Part shown: piece by piece, positions 16,583 through 25,035 of the stretch
Layout of the letters: each line of letters starts with the position of its first letter
How positions within the stretch are numbered: position 1 is the stretch's first letter
Source: CAZFVY01 sp964522665
Lineage (GTDB): Bacteria; Verrucomicrobiota; Verrucomicrobiia; Limisphaerales; CAZFVY01
DNA length: 35,685 bases
Reading direction: 5' to 3'
Assembly: GCA_964522665.1 (NCBI GenBank)
Contig: CAZFVY010000076.1
Location: 1-35,685 of the forward strand
Notes under the pieces: generated by a model
What the model saw: only the letters and a program-made list of their open reading frames with translations
Databases searched by the model: none
Told to the model about the DNA's origin: nothing
Position numbers and translations under genes: made by a program

Positions 16583-17382
16583 GAATCTTGGCCGGCCGCT
16601 CGCTGTTTTCGCCGGCGGAAGGTGGGGCTGTAAGTGGCCGCGCTGTCCGCGCGCCGGTAGGTCAGGAAAAGTTCGTCCCGGATGCGGCGCGCGGATTCAA
16701 GGCGGAGCATCCTCGCGTCGGTGAGCCGCTCGACCCCGACCCCATCCGCAAGCGTCGGGGCCGCTCGACCGCCAATTAGCAGCGGACACCAGGTAACGTG
16801 AACCTGGTCAACGAGGTCGGCCCGAAAAAGCGCGGCATTCAGTTCACCGCCGCCCTCGCACAGTAGCAGGTGAACGTCCCACTCCTCGCGCAGCCAACGA
16901 AGCGCCGCGGCAAAATCGATCTCCGTTTCGCCGCCGACGTGGACGATGGCCCCGGCGGCAACCAGTCGGCGCAGATTTGGTTTGGCGGCGCGCGCTGTGG
17001 TCAGAACAATGATCGGCGAGAAGCGGTGGTTAAATATCTCCGCGCCGGCGTCAATCGAGCCACTGCCGCTGACGATGACGCGCAGGTTGTACTCGTTAAG
17101 CCCGTTTTTGATCCGGCGGCGGCGATAGCGGAGGCCCCCCGGCCCCATATTAACCGGGAACAAATCGACCGTTCGTGCGCCCGCCATGACGGCGTCGGCG
17201 TCGGCCCGAAGCTCAAGCAGGCGCGCATGGTCCCGCGGGCTGCCGAATGGCACAAAACGCCGGGTCGCCGGCGCGATTTTGCCATCGGCGCTGATGGCCA
17301 CATTGACGTAAACGAACGGCCGAAGCGCGGCGGATGCTTCTCGCGTGGACTGAGGAACTGTCTTGGGTAGGCGGGCGAGCAT
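16579..17382 (-). CDS. RibD C-terminal/dihydrofolate-reductase-like reductase
   Basis: 267 residues from the ATG at 17382 (a GTG immediately precedes it). The RibD_C fold is recognisable: NVAISADGKIAP near the N-terminus, LRADADAVMAGARTV, a central Rossmann-like part, LLLCEGGGELNAALF, and a C-terminal LVDQVHVTWCPLLIGG. Family members reduce pyrimidine or pterin-like substrates with NADPH (for example in riboflavin synthesis). The deaminase half of RibD is absent, so this is a stand-alone reductase. The C-terminus is Arg-rich. It is the first gene of the operon with the double permease and ATPase and overlaps the permease by 4 bp, which hints that the imported compound is its substrate or product. 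That link is inference. Confidence 0.85.
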   Translation of the reverse strand: MLARLPKTVPQSTREASAALRPFVYVNVAISADGKIAPATRRFVPFGSPRDHARLLELRADADAVMAGARTVDLFPVNMGPGGLRYRRRRIKNGLNEYNLRVIVSGSGSIDAGAEIFNHRFSPIIVLTTARAAKPNLRRLVAAGAIVHVGGETEIDFAAALRWLREEWDVHLLLCEGGGELNAALFRADLVDQVHVTWCPLLIGGRAAPTLADGVGVERLTDARMLRLESARRIRDELFLTYRRADSAATYSPTFRRRKQRAAGQDS

Positions 17383-17471
17383 CACGTTGGGCGTCGTTAA
17401 TTCAAGACCAGTTCGTCAAAATTGTTGCGTGCGCGCCTGCGCGGGCACGAATATATTCGCGTTCAACAAAA

Positions 17472-19034
17472 ATGAAACCCTTTCTTCGCCCCACGTTGCT
17501 TTCTCTGTTTCTCGGCGTCGGCATCTTCGTTGGTTATGCGCGGGCGCGGGCCGCGACGCCCGAAATTGACGTCATCCTCTGGTTCGACACCGAGGATTAT
17601 CTCTTGCCCGCGGATGACGACGCCGCCAAACGCCTGGCGGAGTTGCTGACAAAACGCGGCATACGCGCGACGTTCAAGGTGGTCGGCGAAAAAGCGCGGA
17701 CGCTGGAGCGCCGCGGGCGGACCGATGTGATCGCCGCGTTAAACCAACACGGGATCGGCTACCACGCGAATCTCCATTCGGTCCACCCCACCCCATCAGA
17801 GTATCTGGCGGACTGCGGATTCCTGGATGGCGTGGCCGAATTCGTGCGGCGCGAAGGCGGCGGCGCGGCGGACGTGCGGCGGATCTTCAGCGTGAACACG
17901 CTGGCGTGCTACGGTCAACCCGGCTCTTCGTGGGGTTCTCAAGCCATCGCCGCGTTGGGGCAAATTGGGGTCGCCCCGTACGGCGTTCCGTGCTATGTGG
18001 ATGACGGCTCGCATATCGGCCTGCATGGCAAGCCGTTTTGGTATGAAGGGGCCATCGTCGTTTACGACATGGCGGACAACGTGACCCGGATGGACCTCCA
18101 CGACCCGGCGGCGGTCGAGCCAGCCGAACGCAAGGTCGCCGCCATCGCGGAACGTTTGGTCCGGGAGGACGGTGGCGGGTTGATAAGCATTTATTATCAC
18201 CCATGCGAATGGGTCCACCGCGAGTTCTGGGATGGAGTCAATTTCCGTCGCGGCGCGAATCCTCCACGCGAGGCCTGGAAACCCCCGGGCCAACTCCCAC
18301 CGGAGGAGACCGAGGCGTCGTTTCAACGCTTCGAGCAATATATCGATTTCATTCGCGCCTTGCCGGGGGTCCGCTTCGTGACCGCGGCCGAGCTGCCCAT
18401 GCTTTATCCTGATCGCGCGCGAAGCGTGGGGGTAAGCGAAGCGCAATTGGGCGCTCTCGCCGCCTGGGTCGCGCGGGCAGACGCTCGCGGACTCGATTTT
18501 CATGTCGCCGACGGGATGACCTTTTCGGCTGCCGACCAATTCGACCTTCTGGTGCGCGCGGTGGCAGATCAAATTGGGGGAAGGGCCACAACCTATCCCT
18601 TACGGACACACGGATTGTTCGGTCCCGACAACGCTCCGCCGAGCGGAAGCTCCACGGCGCCGCGCCAATTGGCGTGGACGGCGTTTCGCGACGCGGTCGT
18701 GGACGCCCGAGATTTTATTGAAAAGGAGGGACGCGTGCCAGCCCGCGTCTTTATCGGACCAGACGCCGTTCCGCCGGCTGATTTCCTCATTGGACTTGCC
18801 AGGACATTTCAAAGCGGGCGAACCGATCAGAATCTGTCGGTTAGGGAAGGAGTCACGCTCGGAGCCAACACGGAATTGCTCGCCGCCGGCAAAGTCGCGC
18901 AGGACACGCCCGGATTATTTGGCGGCTGGATTATTCACAAAGAAGGCTTTCGCGCGCCCAAGATATTGGACGTGGCCCGTCTGCAGGCCTGGACCTTGAA
19001 ACCGGTCGTGCGCTCCCCCACGCCCGCGCCGTGA
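17472..19034 (+). CDS. Secreted NodB-like polysaccharide deacetylase-family protein
   Basis: 520 residues from the ATG at 17472, chosen because a clear signal peptide (1-27, cleavage after ARA) begins there. The NodB-type fold is indicated by FDTED (38-42), H98 and H102 in YHANLHS, and a later IYYHPCEW motif. The family removes acetyl groups from extracellular glycans; the usual metal-binding Asp-His-His set can be matched (D39 or D42, H98, H102), so activity is plausible but unproven. The C-terminal third is a separate region. At 405-446 it carries FRDAVVDARDFIEKEG and FIGPDAVPPADFLIGLAR, which resembles a pseudomurein-binding-type repeat. A -10-like TATATT sits inside the 12-bp palindrome CGAATATATTCG (17448-17459), just upstream. 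It is divergent from the RibD-like gene and convergent with the kinase gene 20 bp away. Confidence 0.8.
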   Translation: MKPFLRPTLLSLFLGVGIFVGYARARAATPEIDVILWFDTEDYLLPADDDAAKRLAELLTKRGIRATFKVVGEKARTLERRGRTDVIAALNQHGIGYHANLHSVHPTPSEYLADCGFLDGVAEFVRREGGGAADVRRIFSVNTLACYGQPGSSWGSQAIAALGQIGVAPYGVPCYVDDGSHIGLHGKPFWYEGAIVVYDMADNVTRMDLHDPAAVEPAERKVAAIAERLVREDGGGLISIYYHPCEWVHREFWDGVNFRRGANPPREAWKPPGQLPPEETEASFQRFEQYIDFIRALPGVRFVTAAELPMLYPDRARSVGVSEAQLGALAAWVARADARGLDFHVADGMTFSAADQFDLLVRAVADQIGGRATTYPLRTHGLFGPDNAPPSGSSTAPRQLAWTAFRDAVVDARDFIEKEGRVPARVFIGPDAVPPADFLIGLARTFQSGRTDQNLSVREGVTLGANTELLAAGKVAQDTPGLFGGWIIHKEGFRAPKILDVARLQAWTLKPVVRSPTPAP

Positions 19035-19054
19035 CCGGGGCGCGATGGCGCAAG

Positions 19055-19708
19055 TTAAGACTTGAAGGCATCGAGCAACCGACTGATGCCGCTAAAGACT
19101 TGTTCAACCTCATCCTCGCCGTTAATCACGGCGAGCTTTTCGGACCGGGAATAGTAGTCGATAAGGGGGCCGGTGGCGTTCTGAAAAACCCGCTGCCGCA
19201 CCTTGACGATTTCTGGTTTATCTTGCTCGGCCTGCGAGAGATGCTCGCCCAGGCAGAGCTTGAACGGGCACGAAATGAAGGGGGAATGATTTCGGTCAAA
19301 CGCCTTCTGACAGACCTTGCAAACGAGCCGGCTGGACAAGCGTTTGACGATCTCCTCCTCGCTGGCGCGCAAATAGATGATCGTGTCCAGTTTTCGACCC
19401 AAATCCTTGAACAGGCTATCAAGGAAATGAGCCTGATAGGTCGTCCGGGGAAACCCGTCGAAGACCACCCCTTTGTTCGCGGGAATCTGACGCAGCTTCG
19501 CTTCCACCATGGCGTCCGCGATTTCATCGGGGACCAGCTCGCCCCCATCGACGTATTTCTTGGCCATCAGCCCAAGGCCCGTGCCTTCCTTGATGTTAAG
19601 CTTGAAAACATCCCCGGGTGAAACCGCCAGCAAGTCGTACTTGGCCGCGATTCTGTTGACTTGTGTGCCTTTGCCGACGCCGTAGGGTCCGATTAACGAG
19701 ATGTTCAT
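19055..19708 (-). CDS. Adenylate kinase family nucleoside monophosphate kinase, divergent
   Basis: 217 residues, cytoplasmic. P-loop GPYGVGKGT (7-15), DGFPRT (84-89), and a zinc-type LID with C130, C133, C147 and C152 place it in the adenylate kinase family, which interconverts AMP, ATP and ADP. Two phosphate-binding arginines of E. coli Adk look replaced in my manual alignment: the position of R36 (STGDMLR) is Lys in SPGDVFK, and the position of R156 is Ala in LSQAEQDKPE. R88 and R167 appear conserved. It may be the only Adk of the organism with an altered site, or a paralogue with another substrate, so I give no symbol. The gene is convergent with the NodB-like gene, and its upstream region is the non-coding stretch 19709-20367. 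Confidence 0.85.
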   Translation of the reverse strand: MNISLIGPYGVGKGTQVNRIAAKYDLLAVSPGDVFKLNIKEGTGLGLMAKKYVDGGELVPDEIADAMVEAKLRQIPANKGVVFDGFPRTTYQAHFLDSLFKDLGRKLDTIIYLRASEEEIVKRLSSRLVCKVCQKAFDRNHSPFISCPFKLCLGEHLSQAEQDKPEIVKVRQRVFQNATGPLIDYYSRSEKLAVINGEDEVEQVFSGISRLLDAFKS

Positions 19709-20072
19709 TCGATCCAGTCAGAGAGACCGTCAATTTGGTACTGCCACCGTCCCATTTGGCTACCGGAGCCGGCAAACATCTGTCGGAGTGGCACGCGCCA
19801 AATCGTATGCGCGCCGACTCCGCTTAGGCAATACATTTCAACCGGCGCCATGCCTCACGGCGTTCCGGCCCGGTACGACCCGTTTGAGGGCGATTGCGGG
19901 GGAAACCGGGCGCGACTCGCGGTTCTTCGGCGGCGGAGGGCTTGGCATGACGCTTGCTACATAGAAAGCGTATGGGAAAATGCTCAAAACTGATAAAAAA
20001 GTCAGAGTGTTACACACCGTTTCGGCGATCGTCGTCGAGGCTCCCGTTCCCGCCATTGTATCCGCCAGTTCG

Positions 20073-20102
20073 CGCTAAGCTGATGGTTTAGCGTTCTTCT
20101 TA
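20073..20102 (+). terminator. Weak terminator-like hairpin
   Basis: CGCTAA (20073-20078) pairs with TTAGCG (20088-20093) across a 9-nt loop. TTCTTCTTA follows. The stem is short, so termination is uncertain. It is the first of two consecutive plus-strand hairpins with no plus-strand gene before them. Confidence 0.35.
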
Positions 20103-20117
20103 GTTGAGTGGTTGCTG

Positions 20118-20150
20118 GGCGGCCTGTTAACGCAGGCCGCCAGTATTTTA
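20118..20150 (+). terminator. Intrinsic terminator-like hairpin on the plus strand
   Basis: GGCGGCCTG (20118-20126) pairs perfectly with CAGGCCGCC (20133-20141) across a 6-nt loop, and AGTATTTTA follows. On the minus strand the hairpin is not followed by T residues, so it points to a plus-strand transcript. The nearest plus-strand gene ends at 19034, with a convergent gene between, so the terminated transcript is unidentified. Confidence 0.6.
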
Positions 20151-20367
20151 AACCTCAAACGTGGTCAGGCGCGCGCCGTTCGCAACTTCAGGTGGAAATA
20201 GACCCTGCGGAAATGGTTCACCGGGCCATCGGGGGGTCGGCTTCAGCTTACCCGCGTGGTCCGCGATCCAAAGTTAGACTCGATCCGTCGTCTCGCTTCC
20301 GTCGGTCCTCCGCTTAAACGTGCGGTGAGTTCCACATTTCAATGCGAACTCAGGCCCGGTGAGATTC

Positions 20368-21033
20368 TCACTTTTGATTCAGCGCCCATTCCACCAGCCG
20401 GTCGATCTCGCCGGCGGGAATCTGGGAGAAGGCCGGCATCGGAACCGGCCCCCAGTTCCCGCCGCCGCCCGTGCGAATCTGATGGGCGATCTTCGCCGGG
20501 CCATCGGCCGCTCCCCGATACTTCGACGCGATGTCGCGCATTGCCGGGCCAACGATCTTTTTGTCGAGGCCGTGGCAATTGACGCAACCGTATCGATTTG
20601 CCAGCGCCGGGCCGTCCAAAGGCACGCTCGAGGCTGGCGGCGTTGCGCCAGCGCCCGGGTTGGGCGCCGACGCGGCCGACGGGGCAACGTTGCCTCCGGG
20701 GGCGCCGTAAGAGTTGACGAGGTAATCGAGCAACGGCTCGCTTTCAACGTCGGGTATGTCGGCGCCGTACTTCTGACGCATTTTGACGATGCTGCCCTGC
20801 CAAAAAGCCCGGGAAAGACGCGGTTGGATCATCACGTAATCGGCCGAATGGCAAACCAGGCACCGGGCGTTCGCGATTTCCGATCCGGGAGCCGGCTTGA
20901 AGGCGGCGGTCTCCTGTGGCAGTTCGATCTTCAAGGATTCCGCGGCGACGCCCGGGAAGACCGCGGCGGCAAACGCCACCAACAGGCACGCCGCGAGTTT
21001 TTGCAATTGAGAAAAGAGGGTCGGCCGGATCAT
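20368..21033 (-). CDS. Diheme cytochrome c, SorB-like subunit of a sulfite dehydrogenase
   Basis: 221 residues from the ATG at 21033, which overlaps the stop of the molybdenum subunit by 4 bp (ATGA); the longer upstream frame is rejected. A signal peptide covers ~1-31 (cleavage near VAA-ES). Two c-type heme sites are visible: C58-LV-C61-H62 in a SorB-like first domain (ARCLVCHSADYVMIQP), and C150-VN-C153-H154 in a second class I cytochrome domain with M199 (VPMPAF) as likely axial ligand. A Pro/Ala/Gly-rich linker (~112-137) joins them. Classical SorB has one heme, so this is an extended version. It should take electrons from the molybdenum subunit in the periplasm and pass them to the respiratory chain. 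Confidence 0.88.
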   Translation of the reverse strand: MIRPTLFSQLQKLAACLLVAFAAAVFPGVAAESLKIELPQETAAFKPAPGSEIANARCLVCHSADYVMIQPRLSRAFWQGSIVKMRQKYGADIPDVESEPLLDYLVNSYGAPGGNVAPSAASAPNPGAGATPPASSVPLDGPALANRYGCVNCHGLDKKIVGPAMRDIASKYRGAADGPAKIAHQIRTGGGGNWGPVPMPAFSQIPAGEIDRLVEWALNQK

Positions 21034-22274
21034 ACCACGTTGACTTTGACCGTTTCGACGACGTTCCGTAGGTACCCCGCCGGGTTCCACAACGGCTCCA
21101 GTGGCTGCGATTGACCGATGCGATTGGTGGCCCGCGCCATCAGGGTGGACGGTCCCGGACGATTGGCAGTCAAAACAATGCGCCAACCGCGGAACGAGTA
21201 TTTGCCCAGGTCATCATCCAGCTCGGCGCGTTGCCAGACCTGGCCACCATCACGGGAGAACAACACCTCGTTGACGCCGAATCCACCGTCGAACGCGATG
21301 CCTTTCACAATGGTCGGCTCGTCCAGCTTGATGGTGTCGCCGTTTTGGTGACTGGTGATGAACGAGCGAACATTGAATCGGCCAATGGGAACCGTCGCGG
21401 TCGGCGTGGCGCCCGGCTCGACGCAACCACACGCGTTGGCGGGAATCCGGTAAGCCGGATTCATCCAATAGCCGCCAAAAACGTCGTTGACCACGGTGAT
21501 TTCACTGACGTGTTTGACCCAATATGTTCCGTAGTATCCGGGCACGACGAGCCGCAGCGGATAGCCGTTAAGCATGGGAAGGTCTGCCCCATTCATCGCG
21601 TACGCCAACATCACTTCACCGTCGCGCGCATGGTCCAGATCAAGCGCTTTGACAAACTCCGGCGTTCGCGGATTCACCGCTGAGTCAAGGCCGCGAAACG
21701 TCACTTGGCGGGCGCCAGCGGAGACCCCGGCCCGGTCGAGAATCAATTTGAGAGGAACCCCAGTCCAACGCGCGTTGCCCATCGCTCCATTGCCAAGTTG
21801 TCCCCCGGCCACGCGTGGTTGAAAGAAGCCGCGACCGTTTCCCGAGCACTGATTCACGGCCACGATCTCCGACTTTTGGAATTTCGATTTCAAGTCGGCG
21901 AGGGAGAGTTCGAGCGGGGTCGCGACGCTGCCTTGCACGCGAACGCGGAACGTATCCTGGTTCACAGAAAGCGGAATCTCCGACAAATGATAACGAACGA
22001 AAAAGGCGTCATTCGGGGTCAGGACGCTCTCATTGAAAACGGCAAACGGCGTTTCCAGTTGCGGGGGCCGGCTGGTCACGCGGATTAACGGCCGCTTCTG
22101 CGGATACTTGATTAACGGGCGTTCTCCGTTCTCGAATGGCAGCGTGACCGCGTCGTCCGCGCGCCCTTCGGGCGATCCAACGCCGACGAGTCCCGCGGCG
22201 CTGGCTAGGGCGACCGTCTTAAGAAAGCGGCGGCGATCTTGAGTGTGCGTCCGCTCGGTGTAGTGGCCTGACAT
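21030..22274 (-). CDS. Sulfite oxidase-type molybdopterin enzyme, SorA-like, Tat-exported
   Basis: 414 residues. A twin-arginine signal (DRRRFLKTVALASAAGL, 13-29) indicates export of the folded molybdoprotein. The molybdenum-ligating cysteine is C143 in VAVNQCSGNGRG. The oxidoreductase domain spans ~80-265, and the dimerisation domain follows (~285-410, with VKGIAFDGGFGVNEVLFSRD). Members oxidise sulfite to sulfate and donate electrons to cytochrome c. Here the cytochrome gene follows with a 4-bp ATGA overlap, as expected for a SorAB pair, so the stoichiometric complex is likely made by coupled translation. Other substrates (for example other S- or N-oxides) are possible for this broad family. 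It begins 71 bp downstream of feoB on the same strand. Confidence 0.88.
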   Translation of the reverse strand: MSGHYTERTHTQDRRRFLKTVALASAAGLVGVGSPEGRADDAVTLPFENGERPLIKYPQKRPLIRVTSRPPQLETPFAVFNESVLTPNDAFFVRYHLSEIPLSVNQDTFRVRVQGSVATPLELSLADLKSKFQKSEIVAVNQCSGNGRGFFQPRVAGGQLGNGAMGNARWTGVPLKLILDRAGVSAGARQVTFRGLDSAVNPRTPEFVKALDLDHARDGEVMLAYAMNGADLPMLNGYPLRLVVPGYYGTYWVKHVSEITVVNDVFGGYWMNPAYRIPANACGCVEPGATPTATVPIGRFNVRSFITSHQNGDTIKLDEPTIVKGIAFDGGFGVNEVLFSRDGGQVWQRAELDDDLGKYSFRGWRIVLTANRPGPSTLMARATNRIGQSQPLEPLWNPAGYLRNVVETVKVNVV

Positions 22275-22345
22275 GGCCGAACCTTAAATGCTCCGATCAG
22301 CTTTTTCCACTCCCGTTTGACGGAACCTACGGCGTCATCCGGCGG

Positions 22346-24658
22346 CTATGAAAATCCCAGCAGCTTGCCGCCTTGATACGTCAAGAACGCCAACGTCCAG
22401 GCCAGCGCCCCCATGTAAACCCATTGAAAGATCGGCCATTTCCACGAATTCGTTTCCCGCCGCACGACCGCGACCGTGCTCGCGCACTGTAACGCGAAAA
22501 CGTAAAAGACCATCAACGTGATCGCGGTGAGCGTCGTGTAAATGAGGCTGCCGTCGGGACGCTTCTGGGTGCGCAGGGTCTTCGCCAGACTCGGGGTAAT
22601 GGCCGCCGAATCCTCGCTTTTGCCGACGTTATAAACCGTGGACATTGTGCTGACGAAGACTTCGCGCGCGGCAAACGAGGCAACGATTCCGATTCCAATT
22701 TTCCAGTCGAATCCCAGCGGCGCAATGGCCGGCTCGATAAACTGTCCCATGCGTCCGGCAAAACTTTGCCGCAATTTGGCGCCCGCTTCCTCCTTGTCCA
22801 ACTCCGCCAGTTGTTCCGCCAAAGCCGGATTCACTTTCTTACCGGAAATCGCGCCAGATTTCTGCGACGATGAAGCTGGCGCTTGGACCGCTGTCGGCGG
22901 AGTTTGGGCAAGAGCCGCTCGTTTCGTGTCGAATTCACGTTGAATCGAGGCGTCGCGCGGATAAGTCGCCAAAAACCAGAGCAAAATATTGATCCCTAAA
23001 ATCACCGTCCCCGCCCGGCGCAGAAAGAGCCGGGACCGGTCCCACATGTGGCGCGCCACCACTTGCAGCAACGGCCGCTTGTAAGGCGGCAGTTCCATGA
23101 TCAGCAAAGGCGTTTCACCTTTGAGCAGGGTTTTTTTGAAAAGCCATGCCATTAGCAAAGCCACGACGATGCCGAGCATGTACATGGCCAGCATCGTTAA
23201 GCCGGAAAGTCTGAAGATGCCCAGCACCCGACGGTCCGGCACGCACGCCGCGATTAAGAGCGTGTAAACCGGCAGCCGCGCCGAGCAGCTCATCAGTGGC
23301 GCCACCAGAATCGTCACTAAGCGGTCCTTCGGGCTTTCGATTGTCCGCGTCGCCATGATACCGGGAATCGCGCACGCGAAAGAACTGAGCATCGGAATAA
23401 AGCTCTTGCCGTGCAGGCCGACCTTGCTCATCAGCCGATCCATGAGAAATGCCGCCCGCGCCATATAGCCGGTATCCTCGAGAAAGCCGATGAAGAGAAA
23501 AAGCAGGAGAATCTGCGGCAAAAATACGATCACCGCCCCGACGCCCGCGATCACGCCGTCCACCAGCAGACTGTTCAAATCGCCTGGTGGAATGAGGCCA
23601 CCGACCGCCCCGCCCAACCAATCGACGCCGGCCTGAATCGCGTCCATCGGCGCTCTTGCGAAAGTAAAGATACTCTCGAACATCACCGTCATGACCGTGA
23701 CGAAAATGACCACGCCCCAAATTCTATCAGTCAGGATTCGATCAAGCCGGTCGCTGAAATTCTCCGCCGACAATCCAGCATCGGTCGTGACTTCGCCAGC
23801 CAAAGCGGCGACCTTGGCGTAACGCGCCTCAATCGTCACGCTGCGCCAGTCGATCCCCGCCGCCTCCAACCGGCGCCGCGATTCCAGCGCCGCCTGCCGC
23901 ACCGCCTCGGGATAGTGGCCGGGTGGCAACTCCAGCGCCTTTTCATCACCCAGGATGAGCATCGCCTCGGCGCGGGAATCAGGCGCCTTCCCCGCCGCTC
24001 CAGGGACCAGGCGCTCCGAGATCACCGTCAACTCCCGAATAAACGCCGGCGGCAGCTCGCCGAATTGAACCTGGGCTGACGCCGAGCCTGTTTGTCTCGC
24101 CCTCGCGACGATCGCGGCGCGAAGTTCTTCAATCCCCTGACCGGCGCTGGCCACCACGGGAAGAACATCCGTGCCGAGTGATTCGGCCAGTCGGCCAGCG
24201 TCGATTTGATGTCCGTTGGCCGCCGCAACATCGACCATGTTCAAGGCCACAATCGTCGGGTAACCGAGTTCGATGACCTGGGTGGCGTAGTACAGATTGC
24301 GTTCCAGATTCGACGCATCAACAACCACGATGACCAAATCCGGCGCCGGGACTTCCCTCAAGCGATGGAAAAGCACATCGCGCGAAATCTGTTCGTCCAA
24401 CGACTTCGGGCTGAGGCTGTAGGTTCCGGGCAAATCCAGCGCCGTGATGGTCAGATCAGGCGGGGTATGGCGCAACCGCCCCTCTTTCCGCTCGACGGTC
24501 ACCCCGGCGTAATTGCCGACCTTCGCTCGCAAGCCCGTGAGCGCGTTAAAGATCGTCGTTTTGCCGCAATTGGGATTTCCAGTTAGAGCAACCAACGCGC
24601 TGGACGCTGTCCGTCGTGTCGAGTTCGCCTCCGGAGGGGGAATTTCCCGCGCGCTCAT
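22346..24658 (-). CDS. feoB: Ferrous iron transport protein B
   Basis: 770 residues from the ATG at 24658. This start is chosen because it overlaps the feoA stop as ATGA; an ATG 21 bp further upstream is the alternative. The N-terminal GTPase domain shows G1 GNPNCGKTT (27-35), G3 DLPG (75-78) and G4 NMVD (140-143). It is followed by the GDI-like linker and the membrane transporter with two Gate regions (for example LLLFLFIGFLEDTGYMARAA, then SFACAIPGIMATRTIESPKDR). Near the C-terminus lie AAREVFVSTMSTVYNVG and an Ala/Lys-rich loop between helices. It imports Fe2+ across the inner membrane, driven or gated by nucleotide hydrolysis. The Cys residues in CAIPG and SCSARLP are the usual ones. Confidence 0.97.
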   Translation of the reverse strand: MSAREIPPPEANSTRRTASSALVALTGNPNCGKTTIFNALTGLRAKVGNYAGVTVERKEGRLRHTPPDLTITALDLPGTYSLSPKSLDEQISRDVLFHRLREVPAPDLVIVVVDASNLERNLYYATQVIELGYPTIVALNMVDVAAANGHQIDAGRLAESLGTDVLPVVASAGQGIEELRAAIVARARQTGSASAQVQFGELPPAFIRELTVISERLVPGAAGKAPDSRAEAMLILGDEKALELPPGHYPEAVRQAALESRRRLEAAGIDWRSVTIEARYAKVAALAGEVTTDAGLSAENFSDRLDRILTDRIWGVVIFVTVMTVMFESIFTFARAPMDAIQAGVDWLGGAVGGLIPPGDLNSLLVDGVIAGVGAVIVFLPQILLLFLFIGFLEDTGYMARAAFLMDRLMSKVGLHGKSFIPMLSSFACAIPGIMATRTIESPKDRLVTILVAPLMSCSARLPVYTLLIAACVPDRRVLGIFRLSGLTMLAMYMLGIVVALLMAWLFKKTLLKGETPLLIMELPPYKRPLLQVVARHMWDRSRLFLRRAGTVILGINILLWFLATYPRDASIQREFDTKRAALAQTPPTAVQAPASSSQKSGAISGKKVNPALAEQLAELDKEEAGAKLRQSFAGRMGQFIEPAIAPLGFDWKIGIGIVASFAAREVFVSTMSTVYNVGKSEDSAAITPSLAKTLRTQKRPDGSLIYTTLTAITLMVFYVFALQCASTVAVVRRETNSWKWPIFQWVYMGALAWTLAFLTYQGGKLLGFS

Positions 24659-24900
24659 CGGGGCGGAGACGAAACCCATATCTGGTCGGCTTCGTGTTTG
24701 CGGAGCGTTAAATTGTAGCCACGCACTTTGATTTCCACCGGGTCTCCCATCGGCGCGAAGCGCACGAGTTGAACCGTCGTACCGACCAAAAGACCCATCT
24801 CGAGAATGCGCGCCCGCTTCTCGACCGGCACGCGAATCTCCTTTACGGTCGCCGTGGCGCCGAGCGCCAGGGAGGTTAGAGATTGGATGGGATCGGGCAT
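24655..24900 (-). CDS. feoA: Ferrous iron transport protein A
   Basis: 81 residues, an SH3-like FeoA domain: LTSLALGATATVKEI, then RARILEMGLLVGTTVQLVRFAPMGDP, and VEIKVRGYNLTLRKHEADQIWV. FeoA is a small cytoplasmic partner of FeoB, needed for iron uptake and thought to modulate the G domain. Its stop overlaps the feoB start by 4 bp. A second FeoA-like gene lies 135 bp upstream on the same strand. Confidence 0.94.
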   Translation of the reverse strand: MPDPIQSLTSLALGATATVKEIRVPVEKRARILEMGLLVGTTVQLVRFAPMGDPVEIKVRGYNLTLRKHEADQIWVSSPPR

Positions 24901-25035
24901 GCTTCAGTTCGGTCGATATTCGTCACCGACCTACGGCCAGATGACGGTAGGATAATTGAGACTGAGTTGCAAGAAGGAATTCGTTGAAGGCGAATATTAG
25001 AAACGGGGGGATTGAGCGCCGGCTGGCGTCCGACC

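Larger units (their letters stand above)
19709..20367. other. 659-bp stretch without a recognisable gene
   Basis: Short open frames occur on both strands but none has a recognisable domain. The stretch holds two hairpins followed by T-rich sequence on the plus strand (20073-20102 and 20118-20150, listed separately). It probably also contains the promoter of the minus-strand kinase gene (a weak TTGAGC/CTATGT pair lies near 19965-19995). A small RNA ending at the hairpins is possible but I recognise no known RNA family. Confidence 0.5.

Noticed and set aside
17196..19708. Possible toxin-antitoxin or defence cluster around the NodB-like and Adk-like genes
   Set aside because: The genes are divergent or convergent, unrelated in function, and lack toxin, nuclease or helicase partners.
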